A stretch of 64,000 nt of DNA from Undaria pinnatifida (GCA_012845835.1 JABAKD010000021.1:15827543-15891542), one strand, 5' to 3'. Positions 33,491 through 43,514 are shown, counted from the stretch's first letter. Notes: a model not told the origin generated them from the letters alone. Numbers and translations: made by a program.

Positions 33491-33797
33491 CATGTGCCAT
33501 GTGCCATGTGCCATGTGCCATGTGCCGTTTGCTATGTGCCATGTGCCATGTGCCATGTGCCACGTGCCATGTGCCATGTGCCATGTGCCATGTGCCATAT
33601 GCCATATATGTGCCATGTGCCATGTGCCATGTGCCATGTGCCATGTGCCATGTGCCATGCGCCATGTGCCATGTGCCATGTGCCATGTGCAATGTGCCAT
33701 GTGCCATGTGCCATGTGCCATGCGCCATGTGCCATGTGCCATGTGCCATGTGCAATGTGCCATGTGCCATGTGCCATGTGCCATGCGCCATGCGCCG
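33491..33797. repeat. (ATGTGCC)n 7-bp satellite with 63-bp higher-order period
   Basis: About 44 heptamer units. Variant units ATGCGCC (near 33659, 33722, 33785) and ATGTGCA (near 33689, 33752) recur every nine units, i.e. 63 bp. Because 7 is not a multiple of 3, every frame on both strands reads the same heptapeptide repeat, so the long open frames are artefacts. Confidence 0.95.
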
Positions 33798-33949
33798 GTA
33801 TGCATCCAAGGCTATATATACCGTACGCGGGGTACCTCTATTTTCACAGCCGGGTTTTTACTCCACTGGCACGAGCGACTCTGAACTCACGGCTAAACAA
33901 TACTTTACACTATCACCATTTTGTTGCTGACTAATACTGTAAAACAAGG

Positions 33950-34075
33950 AGAGCACGAAAGCTTTAGATCGCAAAGGGAACATATAGGTCACTCGCGCGA
34001 GTGATCCCAAGCCACAGCAAAATAGGGCCGGCCCCAAGAGCGACCCTCCCTGCCGTACCCTGGGTGATGCCCTGT
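33950..34075. mobile_element. MITE family D fragment
   Basis: Contains the perfect 16-bp palindrome TCACTCGCGCGAGTGA (33989-34004) after GATCGCAAAGGGAAC, and a degraded end CTGCCGTACCCTGGG near 34055-34068. Probably one truncated copy. Confidence 0.5.
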
Positions 34076-35179
34076 TCCTACCCTCTTGTCGAGCTCATTG
34101 AGGGGTGGTATTGTGGCTCGTCGTACTCATCTATGAGGTACCGGGCATAACAGTAGCCGTTCGCTCCTTGTATTCGTATACCCGTCGTCGTACGCGGTGG
34201 ACTCACGACGTTAGGAGGATTGTCCAAGGTATCGGATACCGTGCATTCATGAGCAGATCACGTGGCCACTCCTCCTCGTGATTGATATGCGTCGGTGACC
34301 CTCCGGATTTTACCAGGGCAAACAATACGAGTTTAGACCAATTATTATACGACACGTATAGTCTAGTCTATTCAGTTGAAAAAAGCATTTCATTCGACTG
34401 GGCGTGCCAGTCGGATTGCTCAGTTCAAAATGACTATCAACCTATCGCATCGCCCATCTCACCATAAAAAATGACACACGCACAGACAACCATACCAAGT
34501 ACCACAGCAGTATCTGACAATAACGCCCACGCTGGCTTGACTGCTCTCAAAGCTGAGGCTTCTCGCCGCAAGTGAGCGTTGCACGTTTTTAATCCCGCCC
34601 GCCAGCAGCGTGTATCATTCGATGGTAGATTGCGGCAGCGCGCGCTATCGGTGCATTATTTTTTAACAACGACTAAGCTTGCTTGATATAGCTCTTGCGG
34701 CTCTCGGCTGAGTACAATGCCACGAACGTAGCTTTATAATTTAGGGGTGTTCACCCTCACCACCTCGCTTGGACAGGGGCTCGTTGCGCGTGAAGCACGC
34801 GTAACTCGCAGAGAATGTACGAAACACAGAGCTTAAACCCGACTTTCGACAGCCATATAACAAGACACCCTCTCACCAACTGACCAAAAATATGTACTGA
34901 TGCTGTAGTCTCATGATGGGATACGTCCCACGTCCCCCTGTGACTGTGCGCCGCTTCCGTGGGTCGTGCCACATTTCGCAGGAGAAGTAGTCTAAGGACT
35001 AAGAAAGCACTAAGACCAAGCCTGCTATAGGGGGGATGTTACGACTGTTACGATATACCCCCACTTTCACCCGCGGGTTTTGACTACCGGTATTGTTCTT
35101 GTATTCGCACCAGTGACTGCGTTCCTCACAGACAAAAATACTTACGGCGATTTAAGTGGCACTGCCGTGTCGCTTGTCA
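34076..35179. other. No gene recognised
   Basis: Contains one TAGTCTAGTCTA motif near 34360. No coding sequence or structured repeat can be supported. Confidence 0.35.
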
Positions 35180-35184
35180 TTCCA

Positions 35185-35584
35185 TGTTTGAATACGCTTG
35201 CTGAATAACGTGTTCTGTGTAACCACGCGGCGTGCCGCTACGGCGTAGATCGAGGAGAGAAGATAAAATACTCGTACACCGGATACCAAATACACACCAG
35301 GTGGGTCAATACCGTTCTGTCAGAGACCGTACCATATAAACCACACACAGGAGGTAAGCCGCACCTGATTGTCACCGGCTGCACCACTCACATATATACG
35401 GGCAGTATCGTTATCATCAAAGCCCGGGTCGTATCATTAACATCATCGACTGCCCCGCGGGGGGGCAGCTCCACACTCCGAGGCATATACCGAATAATGC
35501 CTCGACACATAATACGAAACCCAAGAATATACGAAACCGCCAAATATCCGCGGACCCGTATCGAACAACCGCATACCACAAACA
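35185..35584 (-). repeat. Copia 3' LTR
   Basis: 400 bp, TGTTTGAATACGCTTGCTGA ... CATACCACAAACA on the plus strand. In element orientation a purine tract AATAGGGGGGC lies immediately before it, the expected plus-strand primer. Confidence 0.95.
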
Positions 35585-36335
35585 GCCCCCCTATTCGGTG
35601 CTCGATACGATAGGTCCCGAACAACTTATCACCAATTGCCAGGTAAAACGGCAAATCCCAAATTCCATAATAAATCATTGCCAAGGTAAAACGGCAAGCC
35701 CAAATTCCGTCATGAAGAATTGCCAAGGTAAAACGGCAATCCCTATACCAAATCTCTCAATCTCCATTCCAGCATTGATCTCCCAGTCTAAAGCGAGACA
35801 GTAACTATACGGGAAGGGAAAAATCCAACAAACAAGAGTATGCTGGTAAAATCCTCAACCAAAACCAATAACACCGTCTTCACTAAAAATAGCATTCCGC
35901 CCGATAACAACGGCCCCCCTGTTGTGCAAAAATATCACACCGCCCGATAACATGCGGCCCCCCTGTTGCGTACTCTGGGCGAGTAGGACAACAGATCGTG
36001 TCTGATATATATATAGGGCATCTCAAATCGAACTATAACAGCCCCCCTGCTATTAAGAGGTGCTCACCACGGGAGTATGCAAAAGACAATGATTGCATCT
36101 GAAATTAAAAGTACTAAGGATACTAGTAATTTTGGGTCCCCTGTACGTTGTGCATACTTAACCAATAGCCAACGTGTACGGCACGATTCATCAAGACCAT
36201 CGGCATATCTTACTGGCGTGTTAACCTTACTCGACGCATGAGTACATCCCAATACTTTCTCCAATTCCCTAAAAATATCTTCTCCGTTCCACTCACCCAC
36301 CCCCAATACCCGAAGAAATAAATAAATGCAAGAAA
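35585..36335 (-). other. Copia 3' non-coding region with repeated polypurine-like blocks
   Basis: Contains three units of about 52 bp around AATTGCCAAGGTAAAACGGC (35635-35750), two units around CCGCCCGATAACA-CGGCCCC (35895-35960), and four GCCCCCCT blocks (near 35586, 35912, 35949, 36043). On the element strand the latter read AGGGGGGC like the tract next to the LTR. No coding is seen. Confidence 0.7.
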
Positions 36336-37760
36336 TCACCACAAATTCATCACAAAGTTGCGGTGAAAACGAAACGCCTTCGTGTGCAAAGGCTTGGTGA
36401 GAAAATCAGCATGCTGCAGTGTCGACGCTACGTGGACAACCTCAAACTCCCCGTTAGCAACACGTTCCCGAAGGAAGTGATGACGGACATCAATGTGCTT
36501 ACTGATGGGAGTGGTCACAGGGTTTTTCGCCAAATGTATCGCCCCCTGGTTATCTTCCTTCACCGTTGTACACCCAACATCGCGGTCCGGGAAAATAAAA
36601 CTCCAGAGATACCGCATGAAAATCGTCTCGCGAAAACCCGTGGCCATCGCCACATACTCTGCCTCCGTAGACGAAAGCGTAACGGATTTCTGCGTCCTAG
36701 AGTAGAACGATACACAGGCACCAGCACACATGATAACTCCACCAGAGACAGACCTGCGGTCATTGGCCTCGTGCGCATAGTCCGCGTCCACGTACAACTC
36801 CAGCTGAACTCCATCACTCAGACCCCTCTGAAAAGTAATACCGTAAGTACTCGTCGATTTGATGTACATCACGATGTGCAGCGCTGCCTGCCAATGCAAT
36901 AACTTTGGCGCTGCAGAGTACCTTGCCACCGCTCGAACCGCGTTAAGGATGTCCGGGCGGGTCTGGTTCGCCAGCCACATCAAATGCCCTACCAACGACC
37001 GAAAAGGCTCATCAACGTCTGGTTCATCGTGGTCAAACACCTCAAGCTTTAGGTCAACCACCGCAGGGATGCTCTTGCCGCGAGTGACACCAAACTTCGC
37101 TACGGTACTTTCAGCGAAAACCTGCTGTGATATCGTCAACTTCCCTGCATCCCAGTCTCGAGAAAATCGGCAACCTGCGTACCACCGCAACTCCCCCAGG
37201 TTGTTGATAGGAACGAACTGGTTCAGGTCCTCACAAAACTTGTCACACCTACTCTTAAGCCCCATCGCAAATATGTCATCCACATGCACTACTACTACGA
37301 TAGAAACGCCCCCCGCTTCAACCAAACGCATAACACACGCATCAGCCTCACACTGCTCAAAACCAAGACCCCTCATGCCGCGTACCAAGTGATGGTGCCA
37401 TTGCCGCGACGCCTGCTTCAAACCATACAGGCTGCGGCACAACTTAACCACCTTACCGGACATCGACCCGCACCCCTTGGGGAGGCGCATGTAGACATCC
37501 TCACTTAGCTCTGACTGGACAAACGCCTGCTCGGCATCAAAATGGCATAAATCCAATTCCAACTCGCACGCTATGGCAGCCAGCAAACGAATACTCGCAA
37601 CTGATGGGCACGGGGAATACGTCTCGAAATAATCAACGCCTGCACGCTGCCCAAAGCCCCGCGCTACCAGCCTGGCCTTTGCCCGCACTACTCTACCAAA
37701 TTCGTTGACCTTCCAAGAATAAACCCACTTAGCAGAGATTACGTTGATGCCGTTTCGTTG
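36336..37760 (-). CDS. Copia pol, reverse transcriptase and RNase H part
   Basis: Continuous frame downstream of the UAG at 37763-37761, ending MNLW and stop at 36336. It opens with SAKWVYSWKVNEFGR and ARLVARGF, the normal start of the copia RT domain. RT motifs are FDAEQAFVQ (first Asp), SLYGLKQASRQW, and VHVDDI carrying the two catalytic Asp (plus-strand about 37269-37288). RNase H shows YVDADYA, SSTEAEYVAM and DNQGAIHLAKNP plus a HIDVRHHF segment. It makes cDNA from the element RNA in the particle. No frameshift is visible. It has no start codon of its own before the domain, so it needs readthrough or arose by a nonsense mutation. Confidence 0.93.
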   Translation of the reverse strand, partial: QRNGINVISAKWVYSWKVNEFGRVVRAKARLVARGFGQRAGVDYFETYSPCPSVASIRLLAAIACELELDLCHFDAEQAFVQSELSEDVYMRLPKGCGSMSGKVVKLCRSLYGLKQASRQWHHHLVRGMRGLGFEQCEADACVMRLVEAGGVSIVVVVHVDDIFAMGLKSRCDKFCEDLNQFVPINNLGELRWYAGCRFSRDWDAGKLTISQQVFAESTVAKFGVTRGKSIPAVVDLKLEVFDHDEPDVDEPFRSLVGHLMWLANQTRPDILNAVRAVARYSAAPKLLHWQAALHIVMYIKSTSTYGITFQRGLSDGVQLELYVDADYAHEANDRRSVSGGVIMCAGACVSFYSRTQKSVTLSSTEAEYVAMATGFRETIFMRYLWSFIFPDRDVGCTTVKEDNQGAIHLAKNPVTTPISKHIDVRHHFLRERVANGEFEVVHVASTLQHADFLTKPLHTKAFRFHRNFVMNLW

Positions 37761-40700
37761 CTAAGTGTCACCACATCTCTTGTCCACCACAGCGCCGAAC
37801 GTCCCCGCGCGGTACAGACCGTCGAACTCAGTGTCCATGGCATCGAACCACACATCTCCGTGTTCATCCTCGCACGCTTCGCGATACGAGTCGGGCGTTA
37901 CCAACTCACTCGCAGGGCATGAAGGCAGTTCAGGAGCGGGCATGTGCGGAGGAGACTGGTCGGCAATGATCATAGCGATATTCTCCCGCGCGGCTAGCAT
38001 CGAAACGAAGCCATGCTGCGGGCCCAGGCCCCCCCGTTGTCGCGCCGCCGACCGCGTCACCGCCGGCGATACCCGCGGTTGCTGCTGCTGCTGCACCGGC
38101 ACCTCCACAGAGGGTGGAGGCGCGGGCGAGGATTCCGGCGGTGCAACGGTCGCGGGCGGCGCAGGGGGAATGAACACGGGCAAGGACTCCGGTGATGCAA
38201 CGGTCGCTGACGTCGGCTTCTGCTGCTGTGGTACGGACGACGCAGCAGGCAGGGGCGTGGGCGAAGACTCCGGCGTTACACCAGTCGATGGCGTCGACGG
38301 CTGGTACCACACCTCGAAGCCCCGCGGCGCTTGCGATTGCTGGGCTGGGTCACTGGCAGCCCCCCCCTTAGCCGGCGACGGGGACCCGGCAATCGCGGTC
38401 CCTCCACCGAACGGCGCGCGCCGATAGCCCCACGTCACATCGGTCGAGTAGCTCGCGATGCCTGATGGCGACAGCATGATCTTGCTGCAATCCGAGGCGT
38501 GGTCGTTGCCGGAGTTCAGGTAGAAGCAGGGTTCCCCCTTCGGCTCTGACTTAGCCGCCCGCTTGACCTTGTGGCGTCCCGGCATCATGTATGGAAGTAC
38601 GGGGCCCCTGTAAGGCCTCCCGTGGAACTTCTCGAACGAGCACATCATGCCGGGCTTTTCATCCACCCGCGCCATGAGGTTGAGCGCGTCGCACATCCAC
38701 GTCCATGCTTCCGGCCACGTGCGTTCATAGTTGAGCGCCTTGGCCGGAAACTCCACACCATCGAACATGGTCTGGAACTCCAAGAACGCAGCGTGACCCC
38801 CCTCGGCAACAAGAGCTAGCTTCCGCTCCACCCGCCCGTTGCGCTTCGGGCCGTCGACGGACGTGAACTCGCGGCGGATGTTGTTTTCGACCATCAGCCT
38901 TTGGAACTCGGCGTTAGTGAATTCGGAGGCGTTGTCAGTGCGAAGGCATTCCGGCTGCCCGTAGGCATTTACGGCCGCCAGGAAAGTGCGGAAACCGAGG
39001 GTGACGGTGGCCGCGCTCTTGTCCGGCAGAAATACCGGCCAGCCCATGTTGGTGGCGTCGTCGACGATCATCAAACAGTACCGAGCGCCGCCTGTTGACG
39101 TCGGCATAGGTCCTGCGAGGTCGGCGTACAGGCGCTGCATCCGCTTCTCAGCACGGCACGACGTGGACTTAGCGACGGCTTTGCGGATCCCCTTCCCCCC
39201 CGCGCACCCGTCGCAATACCCCAAACGTCCCGTCACGTTGATTCCCATTTGACGAGCAGTCTCACGTAAAACGGTATCGTGGGCGTGGCCAAGGGAACAG
39301 TGCAAGTCGTTGATGTCTATCCATCTCTGCCTACCAGGCCTTAACACTGCAGCAGCAAGTGCAGGGGGTTTCTCGTGTCTCGCTACTCGAGTGGCCTCAA
39401 CGTAGTTGCCGAACTTCTCCTTGCGGAAAAACACGCGTCCATCGAGCATGTGCGCCCCTTCGTGGTCAAGGGTAATGACGTGCTCCTCTTGGATCACGTT
39501 GAATGAGCAGAGGTCGAAAGGTACGCCAGGCACAAACGCCACATTCCTCAAGGTCACTGCTACGTCTTCAGCACAATGCATCACTACATCAACGCAACCA
39601 AAAAACTGTACCTCCATCTTCTTTCCGTCACCAATGATCAAATACTTCTCGTCGGGAGCAGGGGGTCTCTTGTTGTAAAAGAGAGCAGAATCACCAGTAC
39701 AATGGATGGAAGCAGCACTATCTCCAATCAGAATCTTACTCCCAGGCCTTGTAGGCCTCACGAGACCACCCCCAACAGAAAGAGCATGCCACTTGCCTAA
39801 AGACGTTAAGTGCGCGACGAAGAGGGTGGGCCACTCGACCTGCTGTTCACTGCTGGCCGGCGCCTGGCTGTCGATAGTCGAGGAAAGCGGCCCGCCCTCG
39901 TAGGCTCCCCCGGCTCCTCCACTTCTCGGCTTTGGCTGACCATCGTCGCCCACACCGCCCCCGTCCCAGTGTGGTTCGCCTCCGCCCGCACCGCCCCCGT
40001 CCCATTGTTGTGCGCCTCCGCCCACACCGCCCCCGTCCCATTGTTGTGCGCCTCCGCCCACACCGCCCCCGTCCCATTGTTGTGCGCCTCCGCCCACACC
40101 GCCCCCGTCCAATGCGTCGCCGTGAATTACGAAGCCAGTTTGGTGCTGAGGCCAAGCTCCCGGTGGTGGTGGTGGTGGTGTGCTGCTGTAGTGCTCCTGC
40201 GGGGGCGGAGGGCCGTGCGGAGGGGCCGCGACAATGTTTGCATGCATGCGGGTGGGCGGAGCAGTGCGGCATTGCCTGGCCATGTGACCGTAAGCTCCAC
40301 AAGTGCTGCAGACCCCCGAAAAAGCGTTCGGCGCTCGACAAATGTCGGACTTGTGCCCGAGGGCACCACACCGACCGCACTTGTACACTTCCCCCACGGA
40401 CGCTCCTGGAGGCGGAGGAGACTCCGGCTGGTGCCACCCACTTCCGGTATTACCTGCCCCACCATCGCCCCCCGGCCTCAGCTGGTGCTGGGGCTGCTGC
40501 TGCGGCTGGGGTGGGTGCTGCTGCTGTTGCTGCTGGTGCTGGTAACTATGGTCTGCACCCCCACGCTGCTGCTGTTGCCCTCCCCCCAACTGCTGCTGCT
40601 GCTGCTGCCCATACGGCCGCTGCTGCAGCTGCTGTTGCAGCCCAAACGGCCGCTGCTGCCGCTGCTGTTGCTGCCCATACGGCCGCTGCTGCAGCTGCTG

Positions 40701-40886
40701 TTGCTGCCCAAACGGCCGCTGCTGCCGCTGCTGTTGCTGCCCATACGGCCGCTGCTGCTGCTGCTGTTGCTGCCCGTACGGCCGCTGCTGCTGCTGCTGT
40801 TGCTGCCCATACGGCCGCTGCTGCTGCTGCTGTTGCTGCCCATACGGCCGCTGTTGCTGCTGCTGTTGCTGCCCATACGGCCGCTG
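37761..40886 (-). CDS. Copia pol, nucleocapsid, protease and integrase part
   Basis: Same frame as Gag, after a UAG at 40889-40887; first ATG at 40589. It continues the Gln-rich repeat, then two zinc knuckles CGRCGALGHKSDIC and CSTCGAYGHMARQC, a GGGVGGGAQQWD repeat (four or five 12-residue units, 39958-40110), protease motif IGDSAAS, the H-H-C-C integrase finger (INDLHCSLGHAHD ... CDGCAGGK) and the core with YADLAGP, RTDNASEF and GRVERKL supplying D, D and E. A Pro-rich linker runs to a UAG at 37763-37761 within the start of RT. Cleavage by the encoded protease would release the enzymes; integrase inserts the cDNA with the 5-bp staggered cut seen at the flanks. Confidence 0.93.
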   Translation of the reverse strand, partial: QRPYGQQQQQQQRPYGQQQQQQQRPYGQQQQQQQRPYGQQQQQQQRPYGQQQQRQQRPFGQQQQLQQRPYGQQQQRQQRPFGLQQQLQQRPYGQQQQQQLGGGQQQQRGGADHSYQHQQQQQQHPPQPQQQPQHQLRPGGDGGAGNTGSGWHQPESPPPPGASVGEVYKCGRCGALGHKSDICRAPNAFSGVCSTCGAYGHMARQCRTAPPTRMHANIVAAPPHGPPPPQEHYSSTPPPPPPGAWPQHQTGFVIHGDALDGGGVGGGAQQWDGGGVGGGAQQWDGGGVGGGAQQWDGGGAGGGEPHWDGGGVGDDGQPKPRSGGAGGAYEGGPLSSTIDSQAPASSEQQVEWPTLFVAHLTSLGKWHALSVGGGLVRPTRPGSKILIGDSAASIHCTGDSALFYNKRPPAPDEKYLIIGDGKKMEVQFFGCVDVVMHCAEDVAVTLRNVAFVPGVPFDLCSFNVIQEEHVITLDHEGAHMLDGRVFFRKEKFGNYVEATRVARHEKPPALAAAVLRPGRQRWIDINDLHCSLGHAHDTVLRETARQMGINVTGRLGYCDGCAGGKGIRKAVAKSTSCRAEKRMQRLYADLAGPMPTSTGGARYCLMIVDDATNMGWPVFLPDKSAATVTLGFRTFLAAVNAYGQPECLRTDNASEFTNAEFQRLMVENNIRREFTSVDGPKRNGRVERKLALVAEGGHAAFLEFQTMFDGVEFPAKALNYERTWPEAWTWMCDALNLMARVDEKPGMMCSFEKFHGRPYRGPVLPYMMPGRHKVKRAAKSEPKGEPCFYLNSGNDHASDCSKIMLSPSGIASYSTDVTWGYRRAPFGGGTAIAGSPSPAKGGAASDPAQQSQAPRGFEVWYQPSTPSTGVTPESSPTPLPAASSVPQQQKPTSATVASPESLPVFIPPAPPATVAPPESSPAPPPSVEVPVQQQQQPRVSPAVTRSAARQRGGLGPQHGFVSMLAARENIAMIIADQSPPHMPAPELPSCPASELVTPDSYREACEDEHGDVWFDAMDTEFDGLYRAGTFGAVVDKRCGDT

Positions 40887-40935
40887 CTACTGCTGCTGTT
40901 GCTGTCCATACGACCGCTGCTGCTGCGGCCGCTGC
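40600..40935 (-). repeat. 33-bp Gln-rich coding minisatellite in gag-pol
   Basis: About ten 33-bp units encode RPYGQQQQQQQ-type undecapeptides in the gag-pol frame. One unit carries the UAG that ends the Gag frame. The other frames read poly-Leu or poly-Ala on the plus strand and are shadows. Confidence 0.9.
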
Positions 40936-41954
40936 TGCTGCTGCTGCTGCTGCTGCCCGGCGCCTAATCTTCCCTGAAAACCCCCACCGACGGCGAGGGC
41001 GTGGGGATCCGCCAACGGCGCAGTAGCCATTGACACGACCGCCGCTAACTTCCGCTCCTCCAACTCCTTCGTCTTGCGGTTAGCGTGGGAGGTGCGGGCG
41101 ATTCCCTCCATCTCCGATCGCGTGAGGCCGGGTCGAAGCAAGCTAGTGCGCTTCTCCACGTCGTAAAACTCGGACGGGAGACGACGTGTTAGTATGCGAA
41201 CCACGTCGCGATCCGACTTGCGGATACCCAATGTGGACAGCACATTGAGCTTCCCCTCAGCACGGGCAAAGAACAGCTTGGGGTCCTCATCCCCCTGCAT
41301 CTCTATGTTCTCGAAGTCTTTCTCGAGGTGATCTCGTTCGGCATCACCCTGCGGCTGATACCAGGCCATCACAGCCTTCCATGCTCCCTCCACCGACCCA
41401 GCGGCATGCATCCGTTCCTCCACAGGCTGTCCTTGCATGGCTTCCATGAGAAATTCCCATGCCTTCTCGCACTTCTCGACTCTCTGCTGCCCATGAAGAT
41501 AGATGGATCGGTTGCGCTCCTCCATCCCTCCTAAGCCCCCGGCTATCCGAATAGGGTCGCTCGTGGGCTCAAGCGCCCCGATCAGACCCCGCGCCGTCAA
41601 GAAAGCTTGGAACCTGTGTGACCACAGGTGCAGCTGACTCCGCCCATCAAACTTAGGCACCCGCATGCTGTTTTGCGACGACAAGATGAGCGCCGGGGGG
41701 GTCTGGTGGTGACGGTTATCTGGCTCCGGCACAGGCTGCCCAGCACTTGCCTGCTGCATGGGCCGCCCGCTCCCCCCAGCGGTACCCGACTGAACCGCTG
41801 CCTCGGCGGACATCCTCAACGCTCTCTCCGCTGACAACGCCGCGTCTCGCTCAGCCACCGTCGCGTCTCTCTCAGCCAACGTCGCGTCTCGCTGAGCCAA
41901 ATTAATGGACACTTCCTCCAGCTGCTGCCGAAGCAGCTCGGCCTCCTCGGCCAT
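40887..41954 (-). CDS. Copia Gag
   Basis: 355 codons from ATG at 41954 to a UAG at 40889-40887. The N-terminus is a coiled coil with AERDATV-type heptads (AQRDATLAERDATVAERDAA). The capsid part has a UBN2-like helical fold in outline (FDGRSQLHLWSHRFQAFLTA, AWEFLMEAM, DHLEKDFENIEMQGDEDPKL, VRILTRRLPSEF). It ends in a Gln-rich repeat that continues past the stop in the same frame. It forms the virus-like particle. The leader between LTR and ATG is only 48 bp, with no convincing tRNA primer site recognised. Confidence 0.92.
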   Translation of the reverse strand: MAEEAELLRQQLEEVSINLAQRDATLAERDATVAERDAALSAERALRMSAEAAVQSGTAGGSGRPMQQASAGQPVPEPDNRHHQTPPALILSSQNSMRVPKFDGRSQLHLWSHRFQAFLTARGLIGALEPTSDPIRIAGGLGGMEERNRSIYLHGQQRVEKCEKAWEFLMEAMQGQPVEERMHAAGSVEGAWKAVMAWYQPQGDAERDHLEKDFENIEMQGDEDPKLFFARAEGKLNVLSTLGIRKSDRDVVRILTRRLPSEFYDVEKRTSLLRPGLTRSEMEGIARTSHANRKTKELEERKLAAVVSMATAPLADPHALAVGGGFQGRLGAGQQQQQQQQRPQQQRSYGQQQQQ

Positions 41955-42002
41955 AACAGCAACCCTTCAGCAAGCTCCGGGCCCGGAAACCCACGATAAT
42001 CG

Positions 42003-42402
42003 TGTTTGAATACGCTTGCTGAATAACGTGTTCTGTGTAACCACGCGGCGTGCCGCTACGGCGTAGATCGAGGAGAGAAGATAAAATACTCGTACACCGG
42101 ATACCAAATACACACCAGGTGGGTCAATACCGTTCTGTCAGAGACCGTACCATATAAACCACACACAGGAGGTAAGCCGCACCTGATTGTCACTGGCTGC
42201 ACCACTCACATATATACGGGCAGTATCGTTATCATCAAAGCCCGGGTCGTATCATTTACATCATCGACTGCCCCGCGGGGGGGCAGCTCCACACTCCGAG
42301 GCATATACCGAATAATGCCTCGACACATAATACGAAACCCCAGAATATACGAAACCGCCAAATATTCGCGGACCCGTATCGAACAACCGCATACCACAAA
42401 CA
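42003..42402 (-). repeat. Copia 5' LTR
   Basis: 400 bp, same ends as the 3' LTR. Differences seen: GTCACTGG versus GTCACCGG, CATTTACA versus CATTAACA, ACCCCAGA versus ACCCAAGA, and ATATTCGC versus ATATCCGC. It should contain the promoter for the minus-strand transcript. Confidence 0.95.
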
Positions 42403-42439
42403 TTCCATTCCGGATTCATATCGCAAAATTATAACGTCA

Positions 42440-42565
42440 CGAAAGATTAAGACCCGCAAAGAAAAAAGCAGGGGCCACTCGCGCTAGTGAGACCGAGCCA
42501 ATGCAAAAAAGCCCTTCAAAAGAACATAGCCCCCCGTTCTGTAGCCTTGGCCCCAAGCAGATGTT
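42440..42565. mobile_element. MITE family D fragment
   Basis: GGGGCCACTCGCGCTAGTGA (42471-42490) followed by GAGCCAATGCAAAAAAGCCC and an end-like CTGTAGCCTTGGCCCCAAGC. Similar in layout to the family D ends in the LRRC49 introns. Confidence 0.5.
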
Positions 42566-42993
42566 AGTCTGCCGTCACGTTCAAGCTCCAAGCTCCGCAG
42601 AGCTATTGGCAAAAATTTGAGATGATTGGTGCTGGTGGGTTGTGTGAGAGCGTACACGGTGCATGCTCGATTGATCACACCCCAGGACCCTAATTCTACG
42701 ATACAACAGACAGAAACTGACAACAACCAAAATCAAAATGGTCAACAACCCCGAGACGCTCGTTTTAAGATGTTGAGCGAACGATTGAAACAACGCAATT
42801 GCGCCGAATATCTACGATATCGGATCAACTAGATTTCTATACCCTACGAGGTACGTGTGCGTCTGGTATATATATGTGTATGATAGGTGAGTGCATGTCA
42901 CTTCTTGCACTGGAAACGGTGAAGCGCCTCGTGCTGCTCTGTACCAAAGACTGCTACTGATCATCAACAACGAACTGGTCCTATACTCTGAAC

Positions 42994-43118
42994 ATGTGTA
43001 GACTATGTGTAGACTATGTGTAGACTATGTGTAGACTATGTGTAGACTATGTGTAGACTATGTGTAGACTATGTGAATACTATGTGTAGACTATGTGTAG
43101 ACTATGTGTAGACTATGT
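42994..43118 (+). repeat. 11-bp tandem repeat
   Basis: About 11 copies of GTGTAGACTAT with one variant unit (GTGAATACTAT). Confidence 0.95.
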
Positions 43119-43300
43119 ACTCTAGTACAATAGTAGGATGCGTGGTTGGTCGGTGTTGGGAAGCGTGCTCCTCATGGGTTCCGGTGCCCTTATTTGGTCT
43201 CTCTTCATGGCTCGCTGGATAGACTCTAAAGCTTATACATTATCTCTCCTACATTAAACTCTAAAAGACAGACAAAACATGCCCAGACACGATCGGACAG

Positions 43301-43358
43301 GGTAGAGCAGGTAGAGCAGGTAGGGCAGGTAGGGCAGGTAGAGCAGGCAGAGCAGGTA
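43301..43358 (+). repeat. 9-bp tandem repeat
   Basis: Six copies of GTAGAGCAG with GTAGGGCAG and GCAGAGCAG variants. Confidence 0.9.
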
Positions 43359-43514
43359 GTGAAATGTGGGGCGTCCTGCTTGTCCCATCATCGTCACCTA
43401 CATTATCGCCCATCTATGATGGCCTTGACGTGAATGGGACATCTAATGTCACGTGGTTTCACCTCAACCATGACATGGTTTCACGTCGAACCTATAAACT
43501 CTCTTTCTACGGAG

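Larger units (their letters stand above)
35185..42402 (-). mobile_element. Full-length Ty1/copia LTR retrotransposon
   Basis: A 7218-bp element with identical-length 400-bp LTRs that begin TG and end CA, flanked by the 5-bp duplication TTCCA at 35180-35184 and 42403-42407. On the minus strand the order is LTR, 48-bp leader, Gag, zinc knuckles, protease, integrase, reverse transcriptase, RNase H, about 750 bp non-coding, LTR. Integrase before RT defines the copia order. The LTRs differ at about four positions, so insertion is recent. All main catalytic residues are present. Two in-frame UAG codons divide an otherwise continuous gag-pol frame, so it is either just inactivated or relies on readthrough. 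Confidence 0.95.

Noticed and set aside
33318-33934. Several 80-160-codon frames on both strands
   Set aside because: They are produced by the stop-free 7-bp satellite; each frame gives the same heptapeptide repeat.
36064-36342. 92-codon minus-strand frame after copia pol
   Set aside because: Falls in the repeat-bearing 3' non-coding region and shows no recognisable motif.
39810-41026. Plus-strand open frames of 360-385 codons rich in Leu or Ala opposite the copia gag-pol
   Set aside because: They are antisense readings of the CAG-rich 33-bp and 36-bp coding repeats of the element and contain no domain.
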